Origin: Crenothrix polyspora
Lineage (GTDB): Bacteria; Pseudomonadota; Gammaproteobacteria; Methylococcales; Methylomonadaceae
DNA: 12,722 nt
Assembly: GCA_945903675.1 (NCBI GenBank)
Contig: CAMDOP010000068.1
Span: forward strand, 1 to 12,722
Direction: 5' to 3'
The notes under the pieces are model-generated. The model did no database searches, had not been told where the DNA came from, and saw nothing but the letters and a program-made list of their open reading frames with translations. Below are positions 1 through 6,017 of the stretch, in pieces; the first letter of the stretch is position 1; each line of letters starts with the position of its first letter. The position numbers were made by a program, and so were the translations under genes.

Positions 1-966
1 ATACCTGAAAAGCTTGAAGAAGAAGCCTATGTCGAGTTAGCGCCTGAATCACTTTATTTGCGTCTTAAATCTCAGTTAAAGCGAACTCGTTCTGGACTTA
101 ATAACATATTAGCCAATCTGCCTATAGGTCAGCAAGGCATTAGTGATGATTTGCTGGAAGAGATTGAGGCCAGTTTAATCATGGCTGATGTGGGTGTTGA
201 TGCGACATCAGAAATTATTAGGCACTTAACACAGCGTGTCGAGCGGCATCAATTAAGCGATGGTATAGCATTATCAGTTGCCTTAAAGGAAGAGCTACTG
301 GCCATACTAAAGCCCTGCAATATTCCTCTGGAAATACCAAAACAAGATACGCCTTTTGTTATATTGGTGGTTGGTGTTAATGGGGCTGGTAAGACAACCA
401 CAATTGGTAAATTAGCTAAACGCCTGCAAGCACAAGGTCATAGTGTTATGTTAGCCGCAGGAGATACTTTTAGGGCGGCAGCTGTTGAGCAATTACAAGT
501 TTGGGGAGAGCGCAATAATATTCATGTAGTCGCTCAGCATACAGGCGCTGATTCAGCATCTGTTATTTATGATGGCTTACAATCTGCACAAGCAAAAGGC
601 GTTGATGTATTAATTGCTGACACTGCCGGTAGATTACACACGAAGTCTCATTTGATGGATGAATTAAAGAAGGTGAAACGAATTATGGGTAAGCTAGATA
701 TTGCAGCTCCCCATGAAGTTTTATTAGTATTGGATGCCGGTACTGGTCAAAATGCTTTATCTCAGGCCAAATTATTTAATGAAGCAGTTGCCTTAACTGG
801 ATTGGTGTTGACTAAGTTAGATGGCACAGCAAAAGGTGGCGTTATTTTTGCCTTAGCTAAACATGCAGGAATTCCCATAAGGTATATTGGTATAGGTGAA
901 GGTATTGATGATTTACAGGATTTTAATGCTGAACAGTTTGTTGATGCACTCTTTGTAAAGGACTAA
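1..966 (+). CDS. ftsY: Signal recognition particle receptor FtsY (5' partial)
   Basis: FtsY is the GTPase receptor that docks SRP-bound ribosomes at the inner membrane for co-translational insertion of membrane proteins. The frame is open to the first base of the window, so the true start and most of the acidic N-terminal A domain lie upstream; a TTG at 58 is not a credible start. 321 residues are visible: a helical N domain, then the G domain with the P-loop GVNGAGKTTT (visible residues 125-134), DTFRAAA (155-161), DTAGR (207-211), TKLD (271-274) and a C-terminal GIGEGIDDLQDF motif. These separate FtsY from its paralogue Ffh, as does the lack of a C-terminal M domain. ftsE begins 3 bases after the stop, implying one operon with ftsE and ftsX, the usual gammaproteobacterial arrangement. 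Confidence 0.97.
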   Translation: MPEKLEEEAYVELAPESLYLRLKSQLKRTRSGLNNILANLPIGQQGISDDLLEEIEASLIMADVGVDATSEIIRHLTQRVERHQLSDGIALSVALKEELLAILKPCNIPLEIPKQDTPFVILVVGVNGAGKTTTIGKLAKRLQAQGHSVMLAAGDTFRAAAVEQLQVWGERNNIHVVAQHTGADSASVIYDGLQSAQAKGVDVLIADTAGRLHTKSHLMDELKKVKRIMGKLDIAAPHEVLLVLDAGTGQNALSQAKLFNEAVALTGLVLTKLDGTAKGGVIFALAKHAGIPIRYIGIGEGIDDLQDFNAEQFVDALFVKD

Positions 967-969
967 GGC

Positions 970-1626
970 ATGATTGATTTCGATGCGGTCACAATGCGCT
1001 ATCCAGAAGCTGGAGATGTTTTACGGAATGTTAGTTTTCATCTGGCGAAAGGAGAGATGGCCTTTCTTACTGGGCATTCAGGTGCTGGAAAAAGTACTCT
1101 ACTAAGATTAATAACGATAATGGAGCGCAGTAGTAGGGGGCGGGTAGTCTTAGATGGGCAAGATCTTAGGATAGCTAAAGAACACCAATTACCATTTATT
1201 AGAAGAAAAATGGGGGTTATATATCAAGATTATAAGTTACTTTACGACAGAACTGTTTTTGATAATATAGCACTACCTTTAGTTATAGCAGGCTATGGGC
1301 ATCATGAAATTACTCGTAGAGTAAGAGCGGCATTAGATAAGGTTAATTTAACGGGCAAAGAAAAGAAATATCCATTGGCTTTATCAGGAGGCGAGCAGCA
1401 GCGAGTAGGTATTGCAAGGGCCGTCGTAAATAAGCCGCCTATTATTATAGCAGATGAGCCTACAGGAAATTTAGATCCCGAATTATCTGCTGAAATCATG
1501 TTTTTATTTGGGCAGTTTCAGCAGGTTGGAGTTACAGTTTTGATCGCATCCCATGATATTTCTTTGATTACTCAACTAAATCATCGTGTATTAAAGTTGG
1601 ATCATGGTCAATTAGTTACGAGTTAA
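970..1626 (+). CDS. ftsE: Cell division ATP-binding protein FtsE
   Basis: FtsE is the cytoplasmic ATPase of the FtsEX complex. It is an ABC-type protein that does not transport; it drives FtsX to activate septal peptidoglycan hydrolases through periplasmic partners such as EnvC. The 218-residue length is normal for the family. Visible motifs are Walker A GHSGAGKST (35-43), the Q-loop glutamine in VIYQDYKLL (Q86), the ABC signature LSGGEQQ (138-144), Walker B IIIADE ending at E163, the D-loop GNLD and the switch histidine in SHD (H195). A Shine-Dalgarno-like AAAGGA at 957-962 lies inside the end of ftsY, and the stop of ftsY is 3 bases from this ATG, so the genes are probably translationally coupled. 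Confidence 0.97.
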   Translation: MIDFDAVTMRYPEAGDVLRNVSFHLAKGEMAFLTGHSGAGKSTLLRLITIMERSSRGRVVLDGQDLRIAKEHQLPFIRRKMGVIYQDYKLLYDRTVFDNIALPLVIAGYGHHEITRRVRAALDKVNLTGKEKKYPLALSGGEQQRVGIARAVVNKPPIIIADEPTGNLDPELSAEIMFLFGQFQQVGVTVLIASHDISLITQLNHRVLKLDHGQLVTS

Positions 1627-1629
1627 GAG

Positions 1630-2661
1630 ATGAATTACAGGAAAAAAAATCAGACTAGAAATAAAGTAAAAGAAAGTTCTCTGAAGCAGACTAAGAGGCA
1701 AACAAAAGTAGCTGGAGGTTATTTTATTGATAAATTACATGCCTATAGAGATCAACATGCACATGCATTATTTTCAAGTTTAGGTCGTATTGTAGCAGCA
1801 CCTTTCAATTCAATCATGACTATATCTGTGCTTGCTATTGCGATTTCATTTGTTAGTGGCTTTTATGTTTTAGAGCTAAATATTCAGGAGTTAGCGGGAC
1901 ATATTGAAGCTAATAATCAAATTTCATTATTTCTTCGAGATGATGTGTCTGAGACTCATGCTAATAAATTAGCAGAGAGCATAAGACAAAATAGTAATGT
2001 TCAATCCGTTAAATTAATAACTAAAGACGAAGCTGCTAAAGAATTTCAAACATATAGCGGATTTGGATCAGCTATAAATGAATTAGAAAAAAACCCACTT
2101 CCAATAGTATTGCAAGTATTGCCTAAAAAGAGTTTAGATAAAAAGCAAGATTTGGAAGATTTGCAAAAAGAATTTCAGCAATCGTCAGAGGTTGATGTGG
2201 TACAAATGGATTTACAGTGGATTGAGCGTTTGCAGTCCATAATAAATGTTTTTGAATTGTTTGCTGATATATTAAATATATTATTAGGAGCAGCGGTATT
2301 ACTCATTATTGGTAATACAGTTCGATTGGAATTACATAATCGTAGAGATGAAGTTATTATTGAAAAGTTAGTTGGAGCTACAAATTCATTTATACAGCGT
2401 CCATTTTTGTATGCTGGTTTTTGGATAGGTTTTATTTCTAGTATATCTGCTTGGTTCATTGTAACAGTGTTGATGCTGATTTTACGCCATTCTGTAGAAA
2501 AGCTATCTAGCCTATATGGAGGGAGCTTTCATTTGTTATTTTTAACTCTAACAGATACGTTGGCATTAATAACCATTTCATCGCTACTTGGCGTTTTGGC
2601 ATCATGGGTGGTGCTTAGTTATCAAATGCATTCAACTAAGTTAAAGCAGAAAAACTTCTAA
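1630..2661 (+). CDS. ftsX: Cell division membrane protein FtsX
   Basis: FtsX is the inner-membrane partner of FtsE and couples ATP hydrolysis to control of cell-wall hydrolases at the septum. The 343-residue protein has the family layout: a basic cytoplasmic N-terminus (about 1-55), a first membrane segment (about 61-83), a periplasmic domain (about 84-203), and three further membrane segments near 204-230, 258-286 and 308-332. The second and third segments are joined by a charged cytoplasmic loop containing RRDEVIIEKLVGA, typical of FtsX/MacB-type permeases. Length is close to that of E. coli FtsX (about 350). The ATG lies 3 bases after the ftsE stop with only a weak ribosome-binding site, consistent with coupling. 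No clear intrinsic terminator follows. Confidence 0.96.
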   Translation: MNYRKKNQTRNKVKESSLKQTKRQTKVAGGYFIDKLHAYRDQHAHALFSSLGRIVAAPFNSIMTISVLAIAISFVSGFYVLELNIQELAGHIEANNQISLFLRDDVSETHANKLAESIRQNSNVQSVKLITKDEAAKEFQTYSGFGSAINELEKNPLPIVLQVLPKKSLDKKQDLEDLQKEFQQSSEVDVVQMDLQWIERLQSIINVFELFADILNILLGAAVLLIIGNTVRLELHNRRDEVIIEKLVGATNSFIQRPFLYAGFWIGFISSISAWFIVTVLMLILRHSVEKLSSLYGGSFHLLFLTLTDTLALITISSLLGVLASWVVLSYQMHSTKLKQKNF

Positions 2662-2734
2662 ATATATAAAGATTTACAATCGAATAAACCATTAAGCAGG
2701 TTAAAAATGATAATGAACGTATATAGATTTGAGC

Positions 2735-2756
2735 TTAAAATTATAAATAATTTTAA
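2735..2756. repeat. AT-only inverted repeat downstream of ftsX
   Basis: Two 10-base arms, TTAAAATTAT and ATAATTTTAA, are perfect reverse complements separated by AA. A further TTGA (2729-2732) and TCAA (2758-2761) can pair just outside. There is no GC in the core stem and no T-tract after it, so it is a poor terminator. It could be a weak hairpin, a protein-binding site or chance in AT-rich DNA. Confidence 0.35.
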
Positions 2757-2887
2757 TTCAAAAATATATTAAGTTCATATGGCACGGTGTTGTGTGTTTC
2801 TGATCTATTTAAATGGATGGTTTAATTACTGGTTTTAAGCAGTTAAGAGTTGCAGGGATTAAATGAAAGGTATGTATATTAAAATCA

Positions 2888-2914
2888 TTGGCACTCATCG
2901 TCATAGAGTGCTAG
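2888..2914. promoter_or_regulatory. CIRCE element (HrcA operator) upstream of rpoH
   Basis: The sequence reads TTGGCACTC, nine bases, then GAGTGCTAG. The CIRCE consensus is TTAGCACTC-N9-GAGTGCTAA, so each arm matches 8 of 9 positions and the spacer is exactly nine. CIRCE is the operator of the heat-shock repressor HrcA, usually found before groESL or hrcA-grpE-dnaK. Here it lies 33 bases before the rpoH ATG and covers the likely promoter, which suggests that HrcA represses transcription of the heat-shock sigma factor. The hrcA gene is not in the window. Confidence 0.82.
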
Positions 2915-2917
2915 TAT
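2888..2917 (+). promoter_or_regulatory. Predicted sigma-70 promoter of rpoH, overlapping CIRCE
   Basis: TTGGCA at 2888-2893 matches the -35 consensus at 5 of 6 positions. TAGTAT at 2912-2917 matches the -10 consensus at 4 of 6, with an 18-base spacer. Both hexamers fall within or against the CIRCE arms, so bound HrcA would block polymerase. A start site near 2924 would give a short leader ending in AAGGA (2936-2940), six bases before the ATG. Confidence 0.5.
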
Positions 2918-2946
2918 TTGCATAAGTTTTTATTTAAGGAAATTTT

Positions 2947-3798
2947 ATGACTGCTGCTTTAGCTTTACCAATTAATTTATCAGTTGGAACTTTTGATGCC
3001 TATTTGAATTTAGTTCGTCAAATGCCTCGGCTGACATTGGATCAAGAGCGTGAATTAACGCTAAAATACAAAGAACACGGAGATTTAGAAGCTGCTCGTG
3101 ATTTAGTGATGAGTAATTTAAGGTTCGTTGTTCATGTTGCTAGGGGCTATAGTGGTTACGGACTATCAATGCCGGATATTATTCAAGAAGGAAATATTGG
3201 ATTAATGAAAGCAGTTAAGCGCTTTGATCCAGATGTTGGTGTTCGTTTGGTTTCATTCGCTGTACATTGGATTAAGGCTGAAATACACGAATATGTTATT
3301 AAAAATTGGGGCATAGTAAAGGTTGCTACAACCAAATCTCAACGTAAACTTTTCTTTAATTTACGCAAATCTAAGCAGGGTATAGGTTGGTTGTCTGGGG
3401 ATGAGGCCAAAGCAATTGCTGCAGATTTGAATGTAAATTTGAGTGATGTATACGAAATGGAAAACAGATTGGGAAGTCCTGATATGTCATATGATATGCC
3501 TGTAGATGAAAGCTCAGAAGATATGTATTGTGCGCCCGTTAATTATCTTCATCAACACGGAACTGATCCATTGGAATTACTTGAAAAAGCAGATTGGGAG
3601 GGGCATGGCCAAGATTTGTTAGCTGATGCGATGTCTGAATTGGATCCACGAAGCTTAGATATTTTATCAAGTCGTTGGTTAGCTGATAAAAAAGCCACTT
3701 TACATGAGCTGGCAGAGCGATATAACGTTTCTGCTGAAAGAATTCGACAATTAGAGCAAAATGCGATGAAGAAATTAAAAGCTTCTGTCGTGCGTTAG
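2947..3798 (+). CDS. rpoH: RNA polymerase heat-shock sigma factor RpoH (sigma-32)
   Basis: RpoH directs RNA polymerase to heat-shock promoters. The 283-residue protein matches the family in length (E. coli 284) and across its whole sequence. It has sigma region 2 (about 50-125, including DIIQEGNIGLMKAV and SFAVHWIKAEIHEYV), the RpoH box QRKLFFNLRK (132-141) that distinguishes sigma-32 from other group 2/3 sigmas, and a region 4.2 helix-turn-helix (about 251-277, ending SAERIRQLEQNAMKKL). The start is fixed by AAGGA six bases upstream. One substitution stands out: the conserved NW(R/K)IVKVATTK segment reads NWGIVKVATTK, with glycine at 122. The gene follows ftsX after 285 bases and seems to have its own promoter under a CIRCE operator. 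Confidence 0.97.
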   Translation: MTAALALPINLSVGTFDAYLNLVRQMPRLTLDQERELTLKYKEHGDLEAARDLVMSNLRFVVHVARGYSGYGLSMPDIIQEGNIGLMKAVKRFDPDVGVRLVSFAVHWIKAEIHEYVIKNWGIVKVATTKSQRKLFFNLRKSKQGIGWLSGDEAKAIAADLNVNLSDVYEMENRLGSPDMSYDMPVDESSEDMYCAPVNYLHQHGTDPLELLEKADWEGHGQDLLADAMSELDPRSLDILSSRWLADKKATLHELAERYNVSAERIRQLEQNAMKKLKASVVR

Positions 3799-3826
3799 AG
3801 TATATAGAGGGTTTTTTAAAATAAAG

Positions 3827-3845
3827 TCATAGAAAAGATCTATGA
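3827..3845. other. Small hairpin after rpoH
   Basis: TCATAGA (3827-3833) and TCTATGA (3839-3845) form a perfect 7-bp stem with a 5-base loop, 28 bases after the rpoH stop. No T-tract follows, so it may only protect the 3' end of the message. The rest of the interval up to 4022 is AT-rich with no gene I can support. Confidence 0.35.
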
Positions 3846-4022
3846 TTAAGAGTGTTATATAAATACTCAGTTGAGAGACTGTACTGAAGGATTTGATTTA
3901 TTAAATGTAAAAAATTTGACTTACTAAAGGCGATAATCAAGGGTTTTATGTTTATAGTGCAAGTCATAGGTGTTGATTTAGACGATAATATAAGGCACTT
4001 TAAAAAATATTTTCTTATTCCA

Positions 4023-4049
4023 CCTTCATCCTAAAATTAAGGATGAAGG
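4023..4049. terminator. Putative bidirectional terminator between convergent genes
   Basis: CCTTCATCCT (4023-4032) and AGGATGAAGG (4040-4049) form a perfect 10-bp stem with a 7-base loop. It lies in the 302-base gap between the 3' ends of rpoH (plus) and the small minus-strand gene ending at 4101, where a shared terminator is expected. Flanks are AT-rich but lack a clean T-tract on either side, so termination is likely but not certain. Confidence 0.5.
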
Positions 4050-4100
4050 AAATGATTTAAACAATGTTTAATGAACTTTATAAATATAACAAACAAATAT

Positions 4101-4337
4101 TTAAGCGGGATTGAGAAGATTTAGCACAGTTTGTGCCTGTTCTGCAGCATCATGACCAAGACTAGTTAAATATCCACCATCTTCATGTGTTATTAAGCCT
4201 TTGTCGAAAAGGCGTTTAGTAGCAGCGATGTTTTCAGTTGTGGCTGTCTTATGTACTTTGATTCCTTCAAGTGTTGTATTTAAATTGTAACGGATAAGAA
4301 TATTTAATTCGTCTACGTGATTTATATTATAGGGCAT
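4101..4337 (-). CDS. Small conserved protein, TIGR02647 family
   Basis: This 78-residue protein resembles the TIGR02647 family of small uncharacterised proteins of Gammaproteobacteria, such as Pseudomonas. Recalled family features seen here are a leucine/isoleucine-rich N-terminal helix with RYNL, the segment GIKVHKTA, a central AATKRLFDKGLIT, and DGGYLTSLGHDAAEQAQ before a short hydrophobic tail. It has no signal peptide or membrane segment and looks like a compact, possibly winged-helix-like cytoplasmic protein; its function is unknown. The start is supported by GAGGAC on the minus strand (4343-4348), five bases before the ATG. It converges with rpoH and diverges from hps across a 370-base gap. 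Assignment is from memory of the family pattern. Confidence 0.85.
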   Translation of the reverse strand: MPYNINHVDELNILIRYNLNTTLEGIKVHKTATTENIAATKRLFDKGLITHEDGGYLTSLGHDAAEQAQTVLNLLNPA

Positions 4338-4370
4338 AGCAAGTCCTCAAGATTCTATTTAGTGTATTAA

Positions 4371-4383
4371 TAGCATAATGCTA
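4371..4383. promoter_or_regulatory. 13-base palindrome upstream of the TIGR02647 gene
   Basis: TAGCATAATGCTA is a perfect inverted repeat around a central A, 34 bases upstream of the minus-strand ATG. A TTAACA on the minus strand just upstream is a 5-of-6 match to a -35 element, although no good -10 accompanies it. It may be an operator or promoter part. The remaining interval from 4384 to about 4590 is AT-rich and I see no gene or RNA in it. Confidence 0.3.
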
Positions 4384-4591
4384 TTTGTTAATAAGATGTA
4401 GTTTTTTCTAAACTACTCTGTAAGCAAACAAGAAAAACAAGTATTAAGATATGTGAGCACAATAAAACTGATAAAGTAAAAAATAAGAAGCAAGAGTTAA
4501 GGGTAGTGATTAACATGTTGATTAAACTAAATTTTTTGGGTATAAAGTAATCTGAAATATAATTGAATAAAATGATTTAAGAACGATGCGG

Positions 4592-4603
4592 TATTGATCA
4601 ATA
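4592..4603. promoter_or_regulatory. 12-base palindrome just upstream of the hps promoter
   Basis: TATTGATCAATA is a perfect palindrome ending 10 bases before the -35 hexamer of the hps promoter, a normal position for an activator site. It is not an FNR or CRP site, which would need a gap between the half-sites. Confidence 0.35.
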
Positions 4604-4613
4604 ATATTTTGGA

Positions 4614-4641
4614 TTGACAGTTGTCCCTATTCTAATTTAAA
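4614..4641 (+). promoter_or_regulatory. Predicted sigma-70 promoter of hps-phi
   Basis: TTGACA at 4614-4619 is a perfect -35 hexamer. TTTAAA at 4636-4641 is a 4-of-6 match to -10 with a 16-base spacer. This would give a leader of roughly 60 bases before hps. The -35 overlaps a small inverted repeat (GACA, GT, TGTC), which could allow regulation. A perfect -35 fits the high expression expected for the first RuMP enzyme. Confidence 0.6.
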
Positions 4642-4707
4642 GTTATGTCCGCAAAACAAGTATGTAACCAACTATAACTATTAATATAACCCTTCGGAGC
4701 ACATAAC

Positions 4708-5349
4708 ATGGCAAAAGCATTAATTCAAATGGCATTAGATTCACTGGATTTCGACGCAACAGTAGCTCTTGCTACCACTGTAGCACCGTATGTTGATATT
4801 TTTGAAATCGGAACTCCATGTATTAAACACAATGGCATCAATCTGGTTAGAGAACTAAGAGCAAGATTTCCAGATAAATTGTTATTAGTCGACCTTAAAA
4901 CTATGGATGCTGGCGAATACGAAGCAACTCCTTTTTACGCAGCAGGCGCTGACATTGTTACTGTTCTTGGCGTATCAGGTTTGGCAACATGCCAAGGCGT
5001 TATTAAAGCAGCAAACGCTCATGGTGCAGAAGCTCAAATCGATCTAATTAATGTTGAAGACAAAGTGGCATGCGCTAGAGCAACTTGCGAAGCTGGTGCA
5101 CAAATTATGGGTATCCATACAGGTCTTGATGCTCAAGCTGCTGGTCACACGCCTTTTGCTGACTTGAACGATATTGCTGCTTTAGGATTACCTGTTAGAA
5201 TTTCTGTAGCTGGAGGCATTAAAGCTTCAACAGTACAAGATGTAGTAAGAGCAGGTGCAAGCATTGTAGTAGTTGGTGCAGCAATTTATGGCGCAGCATC
5301 ACCAGCAGATGCTGCACGTGAAATTCGCGAATTAGTTGACGCTGTATAA
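4708..5349 (+). CDS. hps: 3-hexulose-6-phosphate synthase
   Basis: This enzyme catalyses the aldol addition of formaldehyde to D-ribulose 5-phosphate, giving D-arabino-3-hexulose 6-phosphate, the carbon-fixing step of the RuMP cycle. It is cytoplasmic and belongs to the orotidine-monophosphate decarboxylase-like TIM-barrel superfamily. The 213-residue length is normal. Visible motifs are DLKTMD (62-67), carrying the catalytic and metal-binding Asp and Lys residues, GIHTGLD (135-141), VAGGIK (167-172) and the phosphate-binding VVVGAAIYGA near the C-terminus. CGGAG about eight bases before the ATG fixes the start. phi follows after two bases. Hps and Phi are separate here, unlike the fused Hps-Phi found in some methanotrophs. 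Confidence 0.97.
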   Translation: MAKALIQMALDSLDFDATVALATTVAPYVDIFEIGTPCIKHNGINLVRELRARFPDKLLLVDLKTMDAGEYEATPFYAAGADIVTVLGVSGLATCQGVIKAANAHGAEAQIDLINVEDKVACARATCEAGAQIMGIHTGLDAQAAGHTPFADLNDIAALGLPVRISVAGGIKASTVQDVVRAGASIVVVGAAIYGAASPADAAREIRELVDAV

Positions 5350-5351
5350 TT

Positions 5352-5885
5352 ATGCATCAGAAACTTATCATAGAAAAGATTTCAAGCATTCTTGAAGCAA
5401 CGAACGATACGTATGATGTTAAGCTGACCCAATTGCTTGATAACGCCAAACGCATATTTATCGCAGGTGCTGGTCGTTCAAAGCTGGTTGGCAATTTTTT
5501 TGCGATGAGATTGGTACATGGCGGATACGATGTAAGCGTAGTAGGCGAAGTCGTGACACCGAGTATTAAAAATGGTGATCTATTGATTATAATCTCCGGT
5601 TCTGGAGAAACTGAACAATTGATAGCATTCACTAAAAGTGCAAAAAAAATCGGTGCTAATATCGTGTTGATCTCTGCAAAGAATGAATCAACAATAGCTG
5701 ATATGGCCGATGCTGTATTTCAAATTGGACGTTCAGAACAATATGGTAAGGTTCTCGGAATGCCAATGGGAACAGTATTTGAACTTTCAACCTTATTGTT
5801 TTTAGAAGCAACAATTTCTCATGTAATACATGAGAAGGGAATTGCTGAAGAAATAATGAGAGAAAGGCATGCTAACTTAGAGTGA
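5352..5885 (+). CDS. phi: 6-phospho-3-hexuloisomerase
   Basis: Phi (also called Hpi or HxlB) isomerises D-arabino-3-hexulose 6-phosphate to fructose 6-phosphate, completing formaldehyde fixation. It is a single SIS-domain protein of 177 residues, the usual size. Visible features are GAGRS (39-43), the phosphosugar-binding SGSGET (82-87), and GTVFEL, whose glutamate (E144) matches the catalytic region of the family. The C-terminus ends in a charged helix. The ATG is two bases after the hps stop and has no independent Shine-Dalgarno sequence, so translation is probably coupled to hps, helping match the two enzymes in amount. The product is close to the MJ1247/HxlB type. Confidence 0.96.
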   Translation: MHQKLIIEKISSILEATNDTYDVKLTQLLDNAKRIFIAGAGRSKLVGNFFAMRLVHGGYDVSVVGEVVTPSIKNGDLLIIISGSGETEQLIAFTKSAKKIGANIVLISAKNESTIADMADAVFQIGRSEQYGKVLGMPMGTVFELSTLLFLEATISHVIHEKGIAEEIMRERHANLE

Positions 5886-5892
5886 TGTGAAA

Positions 5893-5926
5893 AGAACGAG
5901 TGGTTAAACACTCGTTCTGTTTTTTT
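5893..5926 (+). terminator. Intrinsic terminator after hps-phi
   Basis: AGAACGAGTG (5893-5902) pairs perfectly with CACTCGTTCT (5909-5918) around a 6-base loop, followed by G and seven T residues (5920-5926). This is a textbook Rho-independent terminator 7 bases after the phi stop. It separates hps-phi from tkt as a transcription unit, unless there is readthrough. Confidence 0.9.
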
Positions 5927-5975
5927 ATAAGACGTTAATAAAAAATATTTCGTGACAGACTTACATATTTAATGG

Positions 5976-5994
5976 CTGTCATTACATGTAATTT
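5976..5994 (+). promoter_or_regulatory. Candidate control region of tkt
   Basis: CTGTCA (5976-5981) is followed by TAATTT (5989-5994) with seven bases between; the same spaced pair occurs upstream of tal. CTGTCA is also the right arm of an inverted repeat with TGACAG (5953-5958). A perfect 12-base palindrome, ATTACATGTAAT, covers 5981-5992, and its TGTAAT half could serve as a -10, but I find no good -35 at the right distance. A promoter is expected between the phi terminator and tkt. Confidence 0.35.
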
Positions 5995-6005
5995 AAAAAA
6001 TAATG

Positions 6006-6011
6006 AAGGAG
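6006..6011 (+). promoter_or_regulatory. Ribosome-binding site that sets the tkt start
   Basis: AAGGAG lies six bases before the ATG at 6018. It falls inside the reading frame that would begin at the ATG at 6003, so the upstream ATG cannot use it. The start at 6018 is therefore preferred. Confidence 0.85.
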
Positions 6012-6017
6012 AATAAT

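Noticed and set aside
58..60. TTG as the start of ftsY
   Set aside because: The frame is open to the window edge and the upstream residues continue an FtsY-like acidic region; the gene simply starts outside the window.
2780..2796. TGGCACGG resembling the -24 part of a sigma-54 promoter
   Set aside because: The required GC at the -12 position is missing at the correct distance.
2863..2925. A 20-codon open frame with an AGGG-like site just before rpoH, running through the CIRCE element
   Set aside because: It would lie upstream of, and across, the predicted rpoH promoter, has no recognisable product, and such short frames are expected by chance.
3827..3845. Intrinsic terminator directly after rpoH
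   Set aside because: The stem is AT-rich and no T-tract follows; kept only as a small hairpin, with the stronger stem at 4023-4049 as the better terminator candidate.
4592..4603. FNR or CRP site at the palindrome upstream of hps
   Set aside because: TTGATCAA has no central gap, whereas FNR needs four bases between TTGAT and ATCAA and CRP needs a wider spacing with different half-sites.
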